NCBI GenBank assembly: GCA_001795035.1
Contig: MGMW01000039.1
Location: 1-24,776, forward strand
Direction of reading: 5' to 3'
From: Chloroflexi bacterium RBG_13_53_26
Lineage (GTDB): Bacteria > Chloroflexota > Dehalococcoidia > UBA2247 > RBG-13-53-26
DNA length: 24,776 bases
In this document: positions 21,150 through 24,776 of the stretch, in pieces
Layout: each line of letters starts with the position of its first letter
Numbering within the stretch: the stretch's first letter is position 1
The notes under the pieces: model-generated
The model's database searches: none
What the model saw: the letters and a program-made list of their open reading frames with translations, nothing else
What the model was told of the DNA's origin: nothing
Translations under genes and position numbers: made by a program

Positions 21150-24131
21150 ATGGCTAGGGCATCTATCAGGACAATGCCGCTGACATATCTGCTGGTGGCA
21201 TTGTCGGTCATCCTGGCCGTGCTTTGGCCGACGAATGCCCGGGCGGGTGATGCTGGCTGGGCGGCGCAGAGCAGCGGTACTTCCAGTGTGCTCTTCGGTG
21301 TCTGGGGGAGTTCATCATCCGATGTCCTGGTCTGTGGGGCAGGTGGGACCATCCTTCGGTACAACGGTGCGGCATGGAATTCTGTGAGCAGCGGCACAAC
21401 CAGGAGCCTCTACGACATCTGGGGGACTTCCTCTGCCGACATCTTTGCTGTGGGAGGGCTGGGTACCATCCTCCATTACAGCGGCGCTTCTTGGAGCTCC
21501 ATGACCAGTGGTACGACGGAAGAGCTGTACGGAGTCTGGGGTAGTTCCGAGTCCGACGTCTTCGCTGTCGGGAACAACGGGACAATCCTGCATTATGATA
21601 GCTCGGCTTGGAGTCAGATGGTCAGTGGTGTGACCCAGAATCTCTTTTCCGTTTGGGGCAATGCTGCCGACGATGTCTATGCGGTGGGGAGTGGCAGCGT
21701 GGTAGCGCACTACGACGGGACAGTTTGGACCAGTACGTCGGTGGCTGGTCTAGTCAACCTGTGGGGTGTCTGGGGCAGTGCCGCCGACGATGTGTTCGCT
21801 GTGGGCGACTCGGGCACCATCCTCCATTACAACGGCGCTTCTTGGAGTTCCATGACCAGTGGTACGGCGAACCAGCTTATGGGTGTCTGGGGCACGTCCT
21901 CCAGTGACGTTTTCGCGGTGGGAGTCGGTGGGAGGATACTTCACTACGACAGCGTTGGCTGGAGTGCGATGGACAGCGGGAGTACGGCAAATCTGAGAGG
22001 CGTCTGGGGAGCAGCGCCATTTGATGTTTATGCTATAGGTGACAATGGCCTTATCCTTCATTACGATGAGGATGCGCCGATAGTAACTTCAGTGAACCCC
22101 AATGTGGGCAACCAGGGAGCGATATTGAGTGCAGTCATACAGGGGGTTAATCTCAGTGGGACGACGGCAGTGAACTTCGGGTCGGGCATAACGGTGACTG
22201 GGTATACGGTGAACAGTGCCACGCAGATAACGGCCAGCATCACCATCAGCGGTTCAGCGACTACAGGGGCCAGGGATGTCTCAGTGACCACGCCCGTTGG
22301 CACGGCCATCAAGACTGGGGCCTTCACGGTGAATTATGTCCCACCCACCATGCCCACCATCAGTTCAGTCAGCCCCAACAACGGCATTCAGGGGCAGAGC
22401 CTGTTTGTGATCATAACGGGGAACTATCTCAGTGGGGCCACAGCGGTGAGCTTTGGATCAGGGATAACGGTGACTGGCTACACGGTGAACAGTGCCACGC
22501 AGATAACGGCCAGCATCACTATCAGCGGCTCTGCGACAACCGGGGTCAGGGACGTTTCTGTGACCACGCCCGTTGGCACGGCCACCAAGGTCGGTGTCTT
22601 TACGGTGAACCTGGCAGCTGCCACCATAAGCTCTGTGAACCCCAACCAGGGGAGCCAAGGGCAAACGCTGAACGGCGTCATCATAACTGGGACCTATTTC
22701 ACTGGGGCGACAGCGGTGAGCTTTGGTTCAGGGATAACAGTGACTGGGTACACGGTGAACAGTGCCACCCAGATAACGGCCAGCATCAGCATCAGTGATT
22801 CAGCGGCGGCGGGTGCCAGGGATGTCTCGGTGACCACGCCCGTTGGCACGGCCACCAAGACCGGGGCTTTCACCGTGAACCAGGCGGTTCCGACGATAAG
22901 CGCGGTCAGCCCAGTCAGTGGCACTCAGGGGCAGAGCCTGTCGGTGACCATAACCGGGACTTACTTGGCCGGGGCTACGGCGGTGGGCTTCGGGTCGGGG
23001 ATAGTGGTGACTGGGTACACGGTGAACAGTGCCACGCAGATAACAGCCAGCATCACTATCAGCGGCTCTGCTACAGCCGGTGCCAGCAATGTCTCGGTGG
23101 CCACTCCTGGAGGTACGGACACGCTGGAAGGTGGTTTTGAGGTAGTGTCGGTGCCACCTGCTGGTCCATTGGTGAGCGGGGTAACCCCTGGGGTGGGGTC
23201 CTGTGGTGAGGGCCTGGAGGTGGTGATCAGTGGCCGCAACCTGGTCGGGGCGAGCGAGGTCAGTTTCGGGGACGGGATAGTGGTGAGCTGGTACACGGTG
23301 AACAGTGCCACGCAGATAACAGCCAGCATCACTATCAGCGGCTCTGCTACAGCCGGTGCCAGCAATGTCTCGGTGGCCACTCCTGGAGGTACGGACACGC
23401 TGGAAGGTGGTTTTGAGGTAGTGTCGGTGCCACCTGCTGGTCCATTGGTGAGCGGGGTAACCCCTGGGGTGGGGTCCTGTGGTGAGGGCCTGGAGGTGGT
23501 GATCAGTGGCACCAACCTGGGTGAGGCCAGTGAGGTTGATTTCGGGGCTGGGATAGTGGTGAGCTATGTGTATGTGGGTGACAGCGAGACGCAGATAACG
23601 GCAGGCATTGTCGTAGCCGATGACGCGGCGATAGGGGCCAGGGATGTCACGGTGACCACCGCTGGGGGCACGGACATACTGGCAGGTGGTTTTGAGGTAG
23701 TGGCCGGGTCACCTCGGCCTCCGGAGGTAACCAACGTATCACCTGGGACAGGGGTTTGTGGGGATGATCTGGAGGTAGTGATCAGTGGCAGCAACCTAGG
23801 TGGGGCTAGTGAGGTCAGTTTCGGGGACGGGATAGTGGTGAGCTATGTGGCGGAGAGTGCCACGCAGATAACGGTGAAGATCGTCATAGCTGGCGACGCG
23901 GTGACGGGAACCAGGGATGTTGTGGTCACCACGCCTGATGGGAATGATGTGCTGCAAGGTGGTTTTGAGGTAATGTCTGAGTCGCGGCAGGGGTTTACTC
24001 CATTCACGCCGTGGTTCTGGATCGGGATCATCCTGTTTGGGGTCTTAGTGGCGTTCTTTCTGATCGCCACCAGGGAGAAGAAGCCGGAGGCCAAGAGGTG
24101 GTCCCTGCTGCCCCCTTCCTACGGGGGCTAA
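21150..24131 (+). CDS. surface protein: seven-repeat propeller plus seven IPT/TIG-like domains and a membrane anchor
   Basis: The 993-aa product has a signal peptide (residues 1-32, ending NARA). Seven repeats of exactly 39 residues follow (nt 21291-22073), each with the pattern VWG-SS-DVFAVG-GTILHYDG-W-SGT. Seven Ig-like IPT/TIG repeats of 89-93 residues come next (nt 22078-23985), each beginning near SxVSPNxGxxG and containing SATQITASI-like strands. A transmembrane helix (WIGIILFGVLVAFFLIA, near 953-972) and a basic tail end the protein. I prefer ATG 21150, after AAGAGG, over ATG 21114. The first repeats fit a seven-bladed beta-propeller. The later IPT repeats 5-7 carry one cysteine each (SCGEG, VCGDD). 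An adhesion or cell-envelope role is inferred from architecture only. Confidence 0.88.
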   Translation: MARASIRTMPLTYLLVALSVILAVLWPTNARAGDAGWAAQSSGTSSVLFGVWGSSSSDVLVCGAGGTILRYNGAAWNSVSSGTTRSLYDIWGTSSADIFAVGGLGTILHYSGASWSSMTSGTTEELYGVWGSSESDVFAVGNNGTILHYDSSAWSQMVSGVTQNLFSVWGNAADDVYAVGSGSVVAHYDGTVWTSTSVAGLVNLWGVWGSAADDVFAVGDSGTILHYNGASWSSMTSGTANQLMGVWGTSSSDVFAVGVGGRILHYDSVGWSAMDSGSTANLRGVWGAAPFDVYAIGDNGLILHYDEDAPIVTSVNPNVGNQGAILSAVIQGVNLSGTTAVNFGSGITVTGYTVNSATQITASITISGSATTGARDVSVTTPVGTAIKTGAFTVNYVPPTMPTISSVSPNNGIQGQSLFVIITGNYLSGATAVSFGSGITVTGYTVNSATQITASITISGSATTGVRDVSVTTPVGTATKVGVFTVNLAAATISSVNPNQGSQGQTLNGVIITGTYFTGATAVSFGSGITVTGYTVNSATQITASISISDSAAAGARDVSVTTPVGTATKTGAFTVNQAVPTISAVSPVSGTQGQSLSVTITGTYLAGATAVGFGSGIVVTGYTVNSATQITASITISGSATAGASNVSVATPGGTDTLEGGFEVVSVPPAGPLVSGVTPGVGSCGEGLEVVISGRNLVGASEVSFGDGIVVSWYTVNSATQITASITISGSATAGASNVSVATPGGTDTLEGGFEVVSVPPAGPLVSGVTPGVGSCGEGLEVVISGTNLGEASEVDFGAGIVVSYVYVGDSETQITAGIVVADDAAIGARDVTVTTAGGTDILAGGFEVVAGSPRPPEVTNVSPGTGVCGDDLEVVISGSNLGGASEVSFGDGIVVSYVAESATQITVKIVIAGDAVTGTRDVVVTTPDGNDVLQGGFEVMSESRQGFTPFTPWFWIGIILFGVLVAFFLIATREKKPEAKRWSLLPPSYGG
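21258..22073 (+). repeat. seven 117-bp coding repeats (39 aa each)
   Basis: Repeat starts are exactly 117 bases apart (21291, 21408, and so on to 21993) with no insertion or deletion. The protein repeats share the VWG, DVFAVG, ILHY and W-SGT positions. The seventh lacks the W-SGT part, which is instead found before the first repeat at 21258 (GWAAQSSGT). Confidence 0.85.
23014..23234 (+). repeat. 221-bp exact direct repeat, first copy
   Basis: By eye these 221 bases are identical to 23290-23510, an offset of 276 bases or 92 codons. They span the second half of one IPT repeat and the first half of the next, including the synonymous positions. Confidence 0.85.
23290..23510 (+). repeat. 221-bp exact direct repeat, second copy
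   Basis: Second copy of the repeat at 23014-23234. The match is bounded by GGTACACGG at the start and GATCAGTGGC at the end. Total identity at silent sites means a recent duplication or gene conversion within the IPT array. Confidence 0.85.
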
Positions 24132-24230
24132 TGGGCATCCTCTGCAACCGGATGGCGGTGCCGACAGGCCAGCCACTCGACTGTAATCGCGTCACTATTC
24201 ATGCCATCCCCTTCTCCCAGGATCGCCTTG

Positions 24231-24668
24231 CTAACCCCTTTTCCAGAACTCCCACCAATGCTTCTTCTTGGACGGCTCCGGGGTTTTGTGCTGCTCCTGA
24301 CTGAGCAGGATGTGGGCTTCCTTGATCCGTTCATTCAATTCGCTGATCTGCTGGTCCTTGTGTGCGACCTGGGTCTTCAAGAGGATGATCTCTTCCCTCA
24401 ATTGGATCTCTTGGGCAGATATCCTTTCTTCGTACTGGTTCTTCAGCATGTCCAGTTCATCTTCATAGAGCTGCTCAATGACCTCCAGCTCTTGTTGAAT
24501 GGCGCGCACCAGGACTTCCTGCTCAGGCGGATGAACCTTCTGTTCATTACTGGGCTTGAGGTGCTGCAGAGCCTGCTCTCGAGCCTCCTTGGGGTGTTCA
24601 TGCCACATGTGCTTGAAGAGGGCGCCTCTCCCCTGGCAATCGATGCCACACAGTTTGCATTTCGCCAT
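24231..24668 (-). CDS. C2H2-finger coiled-coil protein with tryptophan-rich tail, 145 aa
   Basis: The N-terminus holds a C2H2-like finger (Cys4, Cys7, His20, His25; CKLC, KHMWHEH), residues about 50-125 form a long heptad-rich helix (VRAIQQELEVIEQLYEDEL and on), and the C-terminus is KKKHWWEFWKRG, a short basic aromatic segment that could touch membrane or a partner protein. The ATG at 24668 is preceded by AAGGAGG, which supports the start. No known function is recognised. The finger resembles bacterial Ros-like or DNA-binding fingers only in ligand spacing. It is convergent with the surface-protein gene, with 99 bases between. Confidence 0.8.
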   Translation of the reverse strand: MAKCKLCGIDCQGRGALFKHMWHEHPKEAREQALQHLKPSNEQKVHPPEQEVLVRAIQQELEVIEQLYEDELDMLKNQYEERISAQEIQLREEIILLKTQVAHKDQQISELNERIKEAHILLSQEQHKTPEPSKKKHWWEFWKRG

Positions 24669-24758
24669 CTGCCTGTTCCTCCTTCAGATGTCAGCAGCTA
24701 TTATGCTACCTTCGTCAGACTTATGCCGAATTACCGGCGGCTATATGCCAACCTATTG

Positions 24759-24776
24759 ATGCACATTATAGTGCAT
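24759..24776 (-). promoter_or_regulatory. -10 element framed by an inverted repeat at the window edge
   Basis: ATGCAC-ATTATA-GTGCAT is a 6-bp inverted repeat around a minus-strand TATAAT (24770-24765). Transcription would start near 24758, about 90 bases before the ATG at 24668. The -35 would lie outside the window. The repeat is placed like an operator over the -10. Confidence 0.5.

Noticed and set aside
22961..23515. repetitive minus-strand frame of 184 codons
   Set aside because: It is the reverse complement of the IPT repeats; its repetition is inherited from the plus-strand gene.
21258..23985. possible CRISPR array or satellite
   Set aside because: The repeats keep the reading frame, vary as coding repeats do and lack unique spacers between short identical units.

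Overview
The window reads as ordinary bacterial chromosome, about half G+C, densely packed and rich in GTG and TTG starts. The gene families and several neighbourhoods (ispD-ispF-cysS; rpsF-ssb-rpsR beside glyA and comF; hom-thrC) suggest a Chloroflexota bacterium of the Dehalococcoidia type, probably uncultured. That assignment is inference from gene content and style and was not checked by a search. I see no transposase, phage gene or CRISPR array.

Layout. 1-756: a possible tail of a plus-strand gene, then an unrecognised helical protein behind a palindromic extended -10 promoter. 776-8429: a long minus-strand run, in transcription order small zinc ribbon, comF, glyA, rpsF, ssb, rpsR, membrane-anchored parvulin-like foldase, hom, a 68-residue four-cysteine protein, thrC, folE. 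8683-11764: minus-strand dnaA, a secreted or membrane-anchored permuted papain-fold hydrolase, nadD and dut. 11765-12216: a 452-bp stretch with no supportable gene, holding the dnaA leader and one near-match DnaA box. 12217-12372: tRNA-Arg(UCG) and tRNA-His(GUG) on the minus strand, one base apart, with encoded CCA ends. 12413-15011: plus-strand ispD-ispF-cysS. 15195-15728: a MarR-type regulator with a very good sigma-70-type promoter and a palindrome in its leader. 15796-20006: minus-strand SDR oxidoreductase, gatB, secG, SAM hydrolase and menaquinone methyltransferase. 20115-20993: plus-strand patatin-like lipase. 21150-24131: a large surface protein. 24231-24668: minus-strand C2H2 finger/coiled-coil protein.

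Most genes serve core functions: threonine, folate/pterin and one-carbon metabolism (hom, thrC, folE, glyA), translation (S6, S18, CysRS, GatB, tRNAs), replication and nucleotide hygiene (DnaA, SSB, dUTPase), NAD and isoprenoid synthesis, secretion (SecG, foldase) and quinone methylation.

The most distinctive object is the surface protein at 21150-24131. It has a signal peptide, seven exact 39-residue repeats that look like a seven-bladed beta-propeller closed by an N-terminal strand, seven IPT/TIG-like repeats of about 90 residues including an exact 221-bp tandem duplication, and a C-terminal membrane anchor. Other points worth attention are the small zinc-ribbon protein inside the threonine operon, which has no thrB here; the tRNA promoter that overlaps the ispD start region; and inverted repeats at several promoters.
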